Source: Euonymus europaeus (Eukaryota > Streptophyta > Magnoliopsida > Celastrales > Celastraceae). From it: a stretch of 64,000 nucleotides of DNA. A model generated the notes under the pieces. The model made no database searches. It had not been told where the DNA came from and worked only from the letters and a program-made list of their open reading frames with translations. The stretch spans positions 18,479,001 to 18,543,000 of the forward strand of contig OY756966.1 of the NCBI GenBank assembly GCA_963580455.1, written 5' to 3'. Shown in pieces: positions 54,637 through 64,000 of this stretch. A program made the position numbers and the translations under genes. Numbering within the stretch: the first letter of the stretch is position 1; each line of letters begins with the position of its first letter.

Positions 54637-55045
54637 TGAGCTACTAAAAGTGGTTGCCGACACATTGTGCCGACAACACACTTTAGAGCTCATTATAAGT
54701 TGTATAATATACAACTTGGGAAACCAATTTTCAATTGAATGAATTGAATTGGTTTTAGACAGATACACGTTTCTCTAAAAGGCAACTTTCTATTTTTAGA
54801 AAGTTTCTAATTTTGGTGTGTGACATTGAAAATATTGTAATAGCTTGGTGTTGTGATTCCGATGGACGGACTAGAGGCTTCGTGAGATCGAAGTTCTACC
54901 GGCGACATTGTTTGGATCAAGCAAGGAAAGGAAAAGGAATCTAGTCGATCGGAGTACCGGACAAACCGTTCGTACAAGCACGCTACAAGAGGTAATATTT
55001 TGTAGTGTATTCCGCTGCATATTTTTGGTATACCGTATGCTAACA
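53387..55045 (+). repeat. Copia-3 5' LTR
   Basis: It starts TGTTAGATATATGTCCTG and ends CGTATGCTAACA. It holds an (AT)n microsatellite at 54595-54632. The matching region of the 3' LTR differs there in length and sequence. Confidence 0.95.
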
Positions 55046-55046
55046 G

Positions 55047-55064
55047 TGGTATCGGAGCCGTTAG
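55047..55064 (+). promoter_or_regulatory. Copia-3 primer binding site (initiator-Met type)
   Basis: TGGTATCGGAGCCGTTAG lies one base after the LTR. Confidence 0.9.
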
Positions 55065-57028
55065 GCTAGTGGTATACAATCTAGATCTAAATCGATATAT
55101 ATGTATCTGAATGCATGTGTATAATCTGATTTTACTTCATCTGATGAATTGAGAAATTAGATTAATAGATCTAGAGATATTATGATTTTCATTTGTACTG
55201 GATTGTATGGATCTGTATTGTTGTTTAATTACAAGATGCAACCCGATCTATTTTGTCTGGTGCTCGATCTACAAGAAAAACAATATATGATATTTTATGA
55301 GCTGGATCCGGGAATTGAAAATCAGAAGAAAGATGTAACAAATGGGTGATCTATGTCGCTTGCTTTCCCAGATTCAAATGTTGAATCTGGATGGGTTTAT
55401 TGTTGTGTTTCTGGGCAGGGAACTAACAAAAAAGATTGGTTGAACACAAGAGTTGTGTACTGCCGAAAATTAAAGATCTGTGAAGTCTGCAGGTCACGGG
55501 AGACGAAGGGAGAAGTTCAGAAGTTTTTGAAATTATTTGGGACTGATTGTGTCTTCCTGGGTACTTGTGGATTTCGGTGAACTTGTGAAGGTTCACTGTC
55601 TTTCTCTGTTGCCAGAATCGACTGGCATTACGGCGCCGAATTTTTTTTGATTTATATAGATCTGCAAATGTTGTAGAAATAGCCAGAATTTTCTGCTGGT
55701 TCTCCAACAGTTTCATTGGCCATTAGAATCGCCGAAATGTCTGGTTCTTTCTGGTTGCCGAAAACTGCAAGTGTTGCAGTTGAAGATGCAGGTCACGCGG
55801 GTCATGGAAGCCGGGCAAAGAAGACGGGTCAAATGACCCAATAAGCTGAACGGGTTTTACATTTATTTTGGGCCAAGTCTACTGTGATCATGGGCCTGGT
55901 TTTCTGGACAGGCATGATACGGGCCAGACTTGATCATGGGCTTTTAATTCTATTTTTATTGGACCAGAAATGTTCTGGGCCATATGAGATAGAATCACGG
56001 GCCAGATTCAGACATGGGCCTAGAAAGATTTTGGTTCTGATTGTTCATGGTCTAGAGGTTGCAGGCTAATTTATATTTTGGACTGTAAATGGACTGGACT
56101 ACTATTTATTTTAAATATTATATTTGATATATGTTTAGAATAAATATATATGCATGATTTAATTAATTTAGTTTAAATTGAATTAATTAAATGTTGATTA
56201 TAAAATTATTTTATATAATGCATGTATATAGTTAAATTGTTTAATTATTGATGCATGATTTAAATTACATATTATTTATTCTTGAATTATATATGATATA
56301 TGTTTAGATTAAATAATTGATGCATGATTAATTGAATTTATTTCTGTTAAATATATGAGATATGTTCTTAGAATAAATTTTTAAAATTATGCATGTATGT
56401 AATTTAAGATGAGACCTATTTAACATCCCTTTAAATATTAAGTTGATAAACGATATGATTTATGAAATTATATTGTGGCTCTCCATTATATAAAATTTTA
56501 TAAACTTTTATGATTTTGTATAATTGATCATGAAAAATCATGGGGATTATGCAATGAATCATAAGAGATGTTTCTAATATTTTATGAAGCATGAGATGTT
56601 ATAAATATAAAGATATATTGGTGTTCAAGAAACCAGTAAAGGTGAGAATCCTAATATTCAAATTTTTATATTTATTGTATAATGGGTTTTACTTAACTAT
56701 GTATAATGGGCCAAGAAACCAGGAAATGTGAGGTTTTGCATACTAGGAGCCAAAGTAAAATGATTGAATCATGTATGAGATACATTGAACAAGTGTTGTT
56801 CACTTATTTATTTAAGTATTCCAAGAAACGACTAAACGTGAGGTATACTGAAAATTAATAAGAACTCAATCACTCACTAGAAATTTTATACGGATTTCCG
56901 TTACTCAAATAGGGATGTATGAGTTACGAAAAATTAGTGGGAGGAACCAAATATTTTTAAAGACCAAAATTTATTTGGATAATATAGACTATTGTTAATA
57001 ATCTTTGCTTATTTTCTGCAGCATACGA
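55065..57028 (+). other. Copia-3 leader
   Basis: About 2 kb has no supported coding. It includes three spaced copies of a CCAAGAAACNANNAAANGTGAG motif at 56625, 56711 and 56821, and long AT-rich stretches. Confidence 0.65.
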
Positions 57029-57589
57029 GTATGACTCAACCCACTTGCACGCATTTTGGATGCCAACCGGCTTACCAGGCCGAACTTTGTTGACTGGCTG
57101 AGAAATTTGAGAATAGTTCTCAATTTTGAAAAGATTGGCTATGTCCTTGACAAACCTATTCCAGCATCCTTACCTGAAGGATCTACTGAGGAGGAAAAGA
57201 CTACCTATGAAAGGTGGCTGGAGCATGATTTGATAGCCAGAAGTTATATTCTGGCTTCAATGACAAATGAGCTTCAAAAACAACATGAGAATTATGTTAG
57301 TGCTCGAGATATGATTTTTCATCTGAAAGAGTTATATGGAGAGCAAAGCAGGACAGCCAGATATGATATCTCTAAGGAATTGTTCCGAAAGAGAATGGCT
57401 AAAGGTGCTAATGTGGAAGATCATGTTCTCAGGATGATCAATTTGATTGAACAACTTGAGAATTTAGATTTTCTCATGGATTGCAACTTACAGACTGATT
57501 TGATTTTACAGTCCCTGCCTGATTCCTTCTCACCATACATTGTGAATTTTCACATGACAAAATTGAGTGTACCTTGGCAGAACTTCTGA
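57029..57589 (+). pseudogene. Copia-3 gag, first part
   Basis: The native start is probably the region of ATGACTCAACCC near 57030, one frame out. The open frame begins at 57056 with MDANRLTRPNFVDWLRNLRI, then YERWLEHDLIARSYILASM, RDMIFHLKELYGEQSRTAR, and LPDSFSPYIVNFHMTKL of the capsid. A one-base shift near 57563 sends the frame to a stop at 57589, and the correct frame continues as 57574-58491. Confidence 0.88.
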
Positions 57590-58491
57590 ATATGCTAGGT
57601 ACAGCTCAAGCAGATATGAAGGGAAAGACAGTTGAGAAGGCTCTTGTGGATTCTTCATCTTCAAAGAAGAAAAAGAACAACAAGAAAGCTTCTACTTCTG
57701 GACATTCTAAGAAGATTTCCAAAAAGAAATCAAAGGACAAGGCGCCAGCAGCAGATAAAGGAAAATGTTTCTTTTGTCAGAAGGATGGGCACTGGAAAAG
57801 GAACTGTTTCGAATATCTCAAGTCTTTGAAAGTCAAGGGAAAGGGAAAGGAGACACCTTCAGAAGGTATGTCTAATTTCTGTAAACTTGAGAATATTGTT
57901 TCTATTTACTCATCATCTACTTCTTGGATCATTGATACTGGTGCATCTTCGCACATATGTGTGTCGTTGCAGGATCTGAGAAGAAGTAGAACTCTGGGAG
58001 CAAATGAAGTGGTCATACAAGTAGGAAATAAAGCAATTGTTGCTGCTACTGCTATTGGGACTGCTTTCATTAAATTACCTTCTGCGCATGTTTTAAATTT
58101 GGATAACTGTCTGTTTGTTCCTAATGCTTTCAATAACATTATTTCTGTGGGACTTTTGGCACAGAAGAATTATGAATTCCATTATAAGAATAATGTGTGT
58201 TATATTCAATTTGGAAATGAATGTGTTGGTATGGGAAATTTGATAAATGGTTTGTATTATTTAAATATGCATGATGGTAAGCTCTTAACTCATGATGTGG
58301 ATAATGATGCTGTAGAACCATCTAAAAATAATTCTAAATATCTGTGGCATCTTAGATTAGGTCATATTGCAGAAGAAAGACTTAACAAGTTGATAAAAGA
58401 GGGTTTAATGAAATCCTCGGATTTAGAATCCTATTATACTTGTGAGTCCTGTATTCAGGGCAAAATGATCAGATCGCCCTTTGTTGGATAA
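57574..58491 (+). pseudogene. Copia-3 nucleocapsid, protease and integrase zinc region
   Basis: It has a Lys-rich tract, then the zinc knuckle CFFCQKDGHWKRNC (intact CCHC), then the protease active site SWIIDTGASSHIC (D-T-G), then LNLDNCLFVPNAFNNIISVG. The pre-integrase region follows, with LWHLRLGHIAEERLNKLIKE and CESCIQGKM. A TAA at 58489-58491 stops the frame just before the integrase core. The core continues in the same frame. Confidence 0.9.
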
Positions 58492-59199
58492 AGTCAAAGA
58501 TCTACAGAACTTTTAGAATTAATACATTCAGATGTATGTGGGCCTTTTAATCAAATGGCTAGAGGTATTTATTTCTACTTCATTACTTTTACTGATGATA
58601 ACTCACGGTATGGGTATGTGTACTTAATGAAGTACAAGCATGAATCTTTTGAAAAGTTCAAAGAATTCAAAGCTGAAGTAGAAAATCAAACTGGAAAAAG
58701 TATTAAAGCTCTTCGATCAGATAGAGGTGGTGAATACTTAAGTCATGAGTTTGAAATGTTCCTAAAAGAACATGGCATTGTTTCACAATTGACTCCTCCA
58801 GGAACACCACATTTGAGTGGTGTATCAGAAAGGAGAAACCGTACTTTGTTACACATGGTACGTTCAAAGATGAGTTATATAGATTTACCTATTTCATTAT
58901 GGGGTTTCTATCTTCTGACTGCAACTTATTTGCTGAACAGAATTTCTTCTAAATCTGTTCCTAAGACACCATATGAGATATGGGTTGGTAGGGCTCCAAG
59001 TCTTAAACATGTTAGGATTTGGGATTGTCCAGCACACATCAAAAAGCTGCAAACAGATAAATTGAAGGTCAGATCTGAACAAGGAAGATTTGTTGGATAT
59101 CCAAAGGAAACTTTGGGATACTATTTTTATATTCCCACTGATAAAAAAATAGTGATTAGTAGAATGCCATTTTCTGGAAAAAGAGTTTGTTCGGAATAA
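58492..59199 (+). pseudogene. Copia-3 integrase core
   Basis: It is in frame with the preceding segment after the TAA. HSDVCGP, LRSDRGGEYLSHEF and [14 protein letters not shown] carry the D, D, E triad. SLWGFYLLTATYLLNRI and PYEIWVGRAPSLKHV follow. A frameshift near 59160 ends it; the normal continuation is visible in the next frame up to 59373. Confidence 0.9.
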
Positions 59200-59372
59200 A
59201 GGTATAGGGAAAAAAAATAGAACTTGAGGAAGTATCTGATATTCCACAATATGATCAAGATCATATTCAAGAATCCAATGATGCAAGAACTGTCATCACA
59301 CAAACTCCTAGAAAATCTAGTAGAGTTATCCGTCCACCAGCACGGTATAACTTACTACATAATGTACAAGAG

Positions 59373-60449
59373 TTGTTTGTTCATGGAGATGTAGATCATG
59401 GTGATGATCCTACTAGTTTTGAAGAAGCAATATCTGATATTGATTCTTCAAAATGGCTTGAAGCTATGAAATCTGAAATGAATTCAATGTATTCAAATCA
59501 AGTTTGGGATCTTGTGGACTCTCCTGAAGGTATTGTACCTATAGGATGCAAATGGGTCTACAAGAGGAAAATTGGTTTGGATGGCAAGGTAGAAACCTAC
59601 AAAGCAAGACTGGTTGCAAAAGGATATACTCAAAGACAAGGAATTGACTATGAGGAAACCTTTTCACCAGTTGCTATGTTGAAATCTATCAGGATTTTAT
59701 TAGCCATAGCTGCACACTATGATTATGAGATATGGCAGTTGGATGTCAAAGCTACATTCCTTAATGGAAACATTGAGGAAGATATCTATATGGAACAACC
59801 CAAGGGTTTTGAATCCAAAGGTGGAAAACAAAAGGTGTGTAAGCTTAAGAGATCCATTTATGGTCTTAAGCAAGCTTCAAGGAGTTGGAACATCCATTTT
59901 GATGAAGCAATCAAATTGTTTGGCTTCATTAAAAATGTGGATGAACCTTGTGTTTACAAGAAGGTTAGTGGGAGTGCTCACACATTCCTAGTCTTGTATG
60001 TTGATGACATTCTCCTTTTTGGAGATGATATTGGAATGATGACTTCAGTTAAAGTCTGGTTGTCAAAAACTTTCTCCATGAAAGATTTGGGAGAAGCAGC
60101 CTATATTCTGGGGATTAGAATCTATAGAGATAGATCTAAAAGAATTATAGGGCTTTCTCAATCTATGTATATAGACAAGGTGTTGAAACGATTCAATATG
60201 CAACAGTCTAAAAGAGGATTGTTACCTTACAGACATGGCATTCATCTTTCTCAGGAAATGTCTCCAAAGACACCTGAGGAAAGAGAGAGAATGAGCAAGA
60301 TTCCATATGCATCTGCAGTTGGAAGTATGATGTATGCTATGTTATATACTAGACCTGACATAGCACATGCTGTAAGTGTTACAACAGGTTTCAATCAAAT
60401 CCTGGTGAAGAACACTGGGCTGCTGTTAAGAATATTCTTAAGTACTTAA
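59373..60449 (+). pseudogene. Copia-3 reverse transcriptase
   Basis: A frame of 358 codons has GCKWVYKRKIGLDGKVETYK near 58-77, the first catalytic Asp in QLDVKATFLNG near 124, [10 protein letters not shown] near 163-172, YVDDILLF at 209-216, AYILGIRIYRDRSKRIIGLS, and PYASAVGSMMYAMLYTRPD. A frameshift near 60390 disconnects it from RNase H. Confidence 0.92.
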
Positions 60450-60463
60450 GAAGGACTAAAGAA

Positions 60464-60982
60464 TTGGTCTTAACATATGGAGGAGATGATTTGAGAATCG
60501 ATGGCTATACTGATTCTGATTTCCAAACAGATATTGATGATAGAAAGTCTATCTCAGGGTTGGTTTTCATATGTAATGGTGGAGCAGTGTGTAGGAAAAG
60601 TTCCAAACAAAGCACTACTGCAGACTCTACCACAAAGGCTGAATACATCGCTGTATCGGATGCTGCAAAGGAAGCGGTTTGGATGAAGAAGTTCGTTACA
60701 GAACTTGGTGTTGTTCCATCCATTGAATCACCAGTGCCACTATACTGTGATAACAATAGGGCAATTGCTCAGGCAAAAGAACCAAGGTCTCATAAGAAAT
60801 CCAAACACATCGAAAGACGTTTCCACATTATCAGAGAGATAATTGAAAGAGGTGATGTATCTATACAGAAAATAGCATCAGGAGAAAACATTGCTGATCC
60901 ATTAACTAAAGCTCTAACTCTACAGCAGTTAGATCATCATCTAGAAAAGATGGCTATGAGATACCATAGCGATTGGCTTTAG
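60464..60982 (+). CDS. Copia-3 RNase H (open fragment)
   Basis: It has GYTDSDFQTDIDDRKSISGL with the first Asp, KSSKQSTTADSTTKAEYIAV with the Glu, and YCDNNRAIAQAKEPRSHKKS and KHIERRFHIIREIIERGDV near the end, then the conserved DPLTKAL tail. It runs up to 14 bases before the PPT-LTR junction, as in many copia elements. It is separated from RT by one frameshift. Confidence 0.9.
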   Translation: MVLTYGGDDLRIDGYTDSDFQTDIDDRKSISGLVFICNGGAVCRKSSKQSTTADSTTKAEYIAVSDAAKEAVWMKKFVTELGVVPSIESPVPLYCDNNRAIAQAKEPRSHKKSKHIERRFHIIREIIERGDVSIQKIASGENIADPLTKALTLQQLDHHLEKMAMRYHSDWL

Positions 60983-60983
60983 G

Positions 60984-60996
60984 ACAAGTGGGAGAT
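60984..60996 (+). promoter_or_regulatory. Copia-3 polypurine tract
   Basis: ACAAGTGGGAGAT directly precedes the 3' LTR. Confidence 0.92.
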
Positions 60997-62651
60997 TGTT
61001 AGATATATGTCTTGTATAGCCAATCTAATACGATTGTATTTGGAACATATATAATAATTGTGCTGTATTAATTGTTTATATGAATGTCAGTTTATAATAT
61101 ATTTGATATTTCTATTTATATAGTTGTATTAAATATGTCCGTAGATATTTATTAGATACCTCATTCTCAAGAGTTGAGAATATGAGTGACGAGTGATCTC
61201 TAGTATAAATATCTTAAATAAAGTTTCTGATTGTAGAATTATTAATTGGACAATAATAATTCGAAAGATCAGTATACTGTTTGTTTCCTATAATGATAAG
61301 GTTGTGAGTCTCATGCAATTTAATATGAGATATTAAAACAAACAGTATGGGAGGTTTATTGTTGAATAAATGCTTCGAACATGACTTGTTAAATAATGAA
61401 TCACGTGGAGGTTTATTTCCTTGTCAATGATTTATTATTTATTTACGATTGTGTAAATAATCCTTAGACCTGAGATGACATAGTAGTTTTGTATATGGGT
61501 GATTGAATTTTTTCAATGTTGGAAATATTTATTTATTAAATAAATATTAATATTTGATGGATTCAGTTAGTTATATATGGAGAGTTGTGTGCAGTCAATA
61601 AGGAATCCACCGCCTCGAAATAAACGAGAAGAATATCCTATGTGATCCAGATATTTATTGACACGGAAAATCCTTGGCCGAGGTTATATGATTAATGAAA
61701 AATGTGTTTTCATTAATTATTTGTTTGTCAATAAAATATTGGATCTGACATATAATTGAGTTATTGGATTTGACCGATATCCATGATCCTCACTCAATTG
61801 GGATATTGTACAGTGGAATGATTTAATTACATGGTAATCATAATTAAAGGTTCATATGAAAGTATTCATCACTGATTGGGTAATCACAATATATTGCTAG
61901 GAGTCACTTGTGATTTATAAGAAATGATAAAATTGTTTTAATTAATATTAAAGAGTTTGTTATTATTTTTATTGTCAATCGGTAATGAACCTAGAAAGTC
62001 ACACATAAAAGAATCACGGAAATTTGTTTCAGCTAAGGTTATTAAGAGAACTGTGTGGATTCGATAATTTTCATAAGATGAAAATAATCGAATTATTAAT
62101 TAAATAAGGTTTATTGTAAACCGGATTGAATCTGATTTATTAATAATGCTAGCACATGACAAATTAATCAATTATGGAATTATATTTAATTAATACTAAT
62201 ATATATATATGTATATATATATTAAATGTATATATATATTAAATGAGCACCTAAAAGTGGTTGCCGACACATTGTGCCGACAACACACTTTAGAGCTCAT
62301 TATAAGTTGTATAATATACAACTTGGAAAACCAATTTTCAATTGAATGAATTGATTTGGTTTTAGACAGATACACGTTTCTCTAAAAGGAAACTTTCTAT
62401 TTTTAGAAAGTTTCTAATTTTGGTGTGTGACATCGAAAAATTGTAATAGCTTGATGTTGTGAGTCCGGTGGACGGACTAGAGGCTTCGTGGGATTGGAGT
62501 TCTACCGACGACATTGTTTGGATCAAGCAAGGAAAGGAAAAGAAATCTAGACGATCGGAGTACCGGACAAACCGTTCGTACAAGCACGCTACAAGAGGTA
62601 ATATTTTGTAATGTATTCCGCTGCGTATTTTTGGTATACCGTATGCTAACA
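60997..62651 (+). repeat. Copia-3 3' LTR
   Basis: This is the partner of 53387-55045, starting TGTTAGATATATGTCTTG. Differences are sparse single-base changes apart from the AT microsatellite. Confidence 0.95.
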
Positions 62652-62656
62652 CAACC

Positions 62657-62944
62657 ACCATGCGACACAAGAGAAGAGCGATTGAAATCACGATGAAGAG
62701 CTTCAGAGGATGGCGAGGAAGGTGGAATTGAAGGTTTATCAACCCTTCACAAGCTCAACATTTGATTCATCGTGTTGAGCTTGGATAGAAGATGGCGAAT
62801 CTTGTGAATGGGCAGAAGCTTTTTTATGATATCTGCATGTTTTTCAGAGGACGTGAGTGTGGCATGGTAGCCATCGAAATGGATGAAGCGGTAAGGAAAA
62901 TGGTTGCATGCATGATGGCTCTAGTTGCGGCTCATCATGTCATC
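62657..62944. other. Unassigned flank between Copia-3 and the TRIM-like element
   Basis: An open frame from 62792 continues across the TRIM-like boundary and has no recognisable domain. I make no call. Confidence 0.4.
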
Positions 62945-63278
62945 CGTAGTTTCCGTAGTATGAAGAACACTTACTCTTTTCTTGATCGATTTGGGAAACT
63001 TGGAGGATCGTAGTATGTTTCACAATGCTTCTAGGTGATTTCCAATAACTAGAATCGGAACACTATTCACGAGACGAACACCATCTTTCTTCTTTGCAAA
63101 AACACATATTTTTCTCTTCCAAAATCATAAGTGAGAAGGAAGTTCTTCTCCCTCTATATTTTATGTACGGAGCAGTTGAGAGTAGTTTTCTCCAAGAAAA
63201 CTACCTCAACTTCCTTTACATTTGGATTGGGCTGAGTCGAGCATGGGCGACGTCCCAGGCCATGACTTAAGTCCAACA
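62945..63278 (-). repeat. TRIM-like left LTR
   Basis: It matches 63458-63788 over its length, with about 10 percent differences by eye. Its left end reads CGTAGTTTCC where the partner has TGTAGTTTCC. Confidence 0.88.
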
Positions 63279-63457
63279 TTTCAGAGAGCTTTCTAACCAT
63301 ACCAAATACATAATCAAACCATGAAAGAATCTTACTCAAAATAAGGAAGTGGTTTTCATATGAGTTTTCATGGTATTTCATGCATTCTAATGTGTTTCTA
63401 CACATAAAAAACATCATAATCAAGCATGAAAACATACATATATGGCTCAGATACCAA

Positions 63458-63788
63458 TGTAGTTTCCATAAGATCAAGAACACTTACTCTTTTCCTAATC
63501 GGTTTGGGGAACTTCGAGGATCGTGTTTCACAATGCTTCTAGGTGATTTCCAATTACTAGAACCGGAACACTATTCATGGGACGAACATCTTCTTTTCTT
63601 CTTTGCAAAAACACAGATTTTTCTATTCCAAAATCACAAGTGAGGAGGAAGTTCTTCTCCCTCTATATTTTACGCATAGAGCAATTGAGAGCAATTGTCT
63701 CCAAGATAACTACCTCAACTTCCTTTACATTTGGGCTGGGCTAAGTCGAGCCCACATGGGCGACCCGGTCCATGACTTAAGTCCAACA
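63458..63788 (-). repeat. TRIM-like right LTR
   Basis: It runs from TGTAGTTTCC to AGTCCAACA on the plus strand and is the 5' LTR on the minus strand, next to the PBS. Confidence 0.88.
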
Positions 63789-64000
63789 TCATTAATACAG
63801 CACCACAAATTCATCTACTGGTATATCATTCATTTTCACTTTCTTACCTGCTACTCATAATTATGTACTTCGTGCTCTTGCAAATTTCTGGATCATTGTA
63901 CAGGGGCTACTGATCAGATAATCAATGACCCTACTCTATTCACTTGATCACCTCCTACAGCCACAAAGAGCTTTGTTCATCTTCCCAATTGTCAAACAAC
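63789..64000. other. Right edge, no gene recognised
   Basis: No motif or repeat is supported in the last 200 bases. Confidence 0.4.

Larger units (their letters stand above)
53387..62651 (+). mobile_element. Copia-3: complete Ty1/copia element, 9.27 kb
   Basis: Two LTRs of 1659 and 1655 bp (53387-55045 and 60997-62651) are flanked by a perfect CAACC duplication (53382-53386 and 62652-62656). The order is LTR, initiator-Met PBS, 2-kb leader, gag, protease, integrase, RT, RNase H, PPT, LTR. The gag start and integrase motifs resemble the Tork-like copia group. It is almost full length but has one in-frame stop and several single frameshifts. LTRs are long for copia. Confidence 0.95.
62945..63788 (-). 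mobile_element. TRIM-like miniature LTR element (about 0.84 kb)
   Basis: Direct repeats 62945-63278 and 63458-63788 flank only 179 bp. On the minus strand they start TGTTGGACTTAAGTC and end near GGAAACTACA. The latter is followed by TTGGTATCTGAGCC, an initiator-Met type PBS at 63444-63457. The five-base flanks are TCATC and TCATT (one mismatch). There is no coding capacity. These are the defining traits of terminal-repeat retrotransposons in miniature. Confidence 0.88.

Noticed and set aside
55353..56069. Short frames in the Copia-3 leader as accessory genes
   Set aside because: They have no motifs, poor length and no start context; the leader is otherwise noncoding.
62792..63013. 73-codon plus-strand frame as a host gene
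   Set aside because: It runs into the TRIM-like LTR and has no recognisable motif.
62945..63788. Cassandra-type TRIM carrying a 5S rRNA-like promoter
   Set aside because: I looked for the 5S internal promoter boxes in the LTRs and did not see them.

Overview
This window looks like plant nuclear DNA, almost certainly from a flowering plant, and it is essentially all transposable elements. The signs are LTR retrotransposons of the plant Ty1/copia and Ty3/gypsy lineages (Athila-like and Tat/Ogre-like), initiator-Met and Asp type tRNA primer binding sites, a plant L1-type LINE with an RNase H tail, TRIM-like miniature LTR elements, and AT-rich microsatellites. I recognise no host protein gene, tRNA, rRNA or CRISPR array. 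All lineage names come from motif recognition, not from a database search.

Layout. (1) 325-51808 is a nest. Its oldest layer is a decayed Ogre/Tat-like gypsy element on the minus strand: gag-pol remnants at about 12.7-21.9 kb, an extra upstream ORF1 at about 23-24.1 kb, and repeat-rich 3' sequence at 8.5-12.7 kb. It is flanked by two copies of a TA-rich repeat that I interpret as its LTRs. The left copy (325-8519) is split by Copia-1 (475-7610, minus). The right copy (32352-51808, perhaps from further left) is split by an 18.4-kb Tat-lineage gypsy element (32726-51123, plus). A 5'-truncated LINE (about 24790-27079, minus) and Copia-2 (27094-32351, minus) lie between the Ogre leader and that copy. 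(2) The 18.4-kb gypsy element carries two nested insertions of one Athila-derived family: a solo LTR (33675-34885) and a complete 7.15-kb element (38837-45989, minus). A third copy (13552-19300, plus, 3'-truncated) sits inside the Ogre-like element. (3) 51809-52456 is a tandem TRIM-like array. (4) 53387-62651 is a complete Copia element (Copia-3, plus) with a perfect CAACC target duplication. (5) 62945-63788 is a TRIM-like element.

How the parts work together. Each autonomous-type element shows the standard parts: LTR, PBS, gag, protease, integrase, reverse transcriptase/RNase H, PPT, LTR. All are broken by stops or frameshifts. The Athila-derived family is the most distinctive content. It keeps gag, the zinc knuckle and protease, fused to the last stretch of pol, with RT, RNase H and the integrase core missing. 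Two copies share that architecture and a third locus is a solo LTR with its own target duplication, so the deleted form itself was mobilised. It presumably used enzymes supplied by a full-length relative. One copy has LTRs differing at only about five positions by eye, so it moved recently. The gypsy element also carries an antisense ORF region before its 3' LTR, with a likely intron and an embedded inverted piece of the element's own LTR/PBS junction. Five short palindromes lie between pol and that region.
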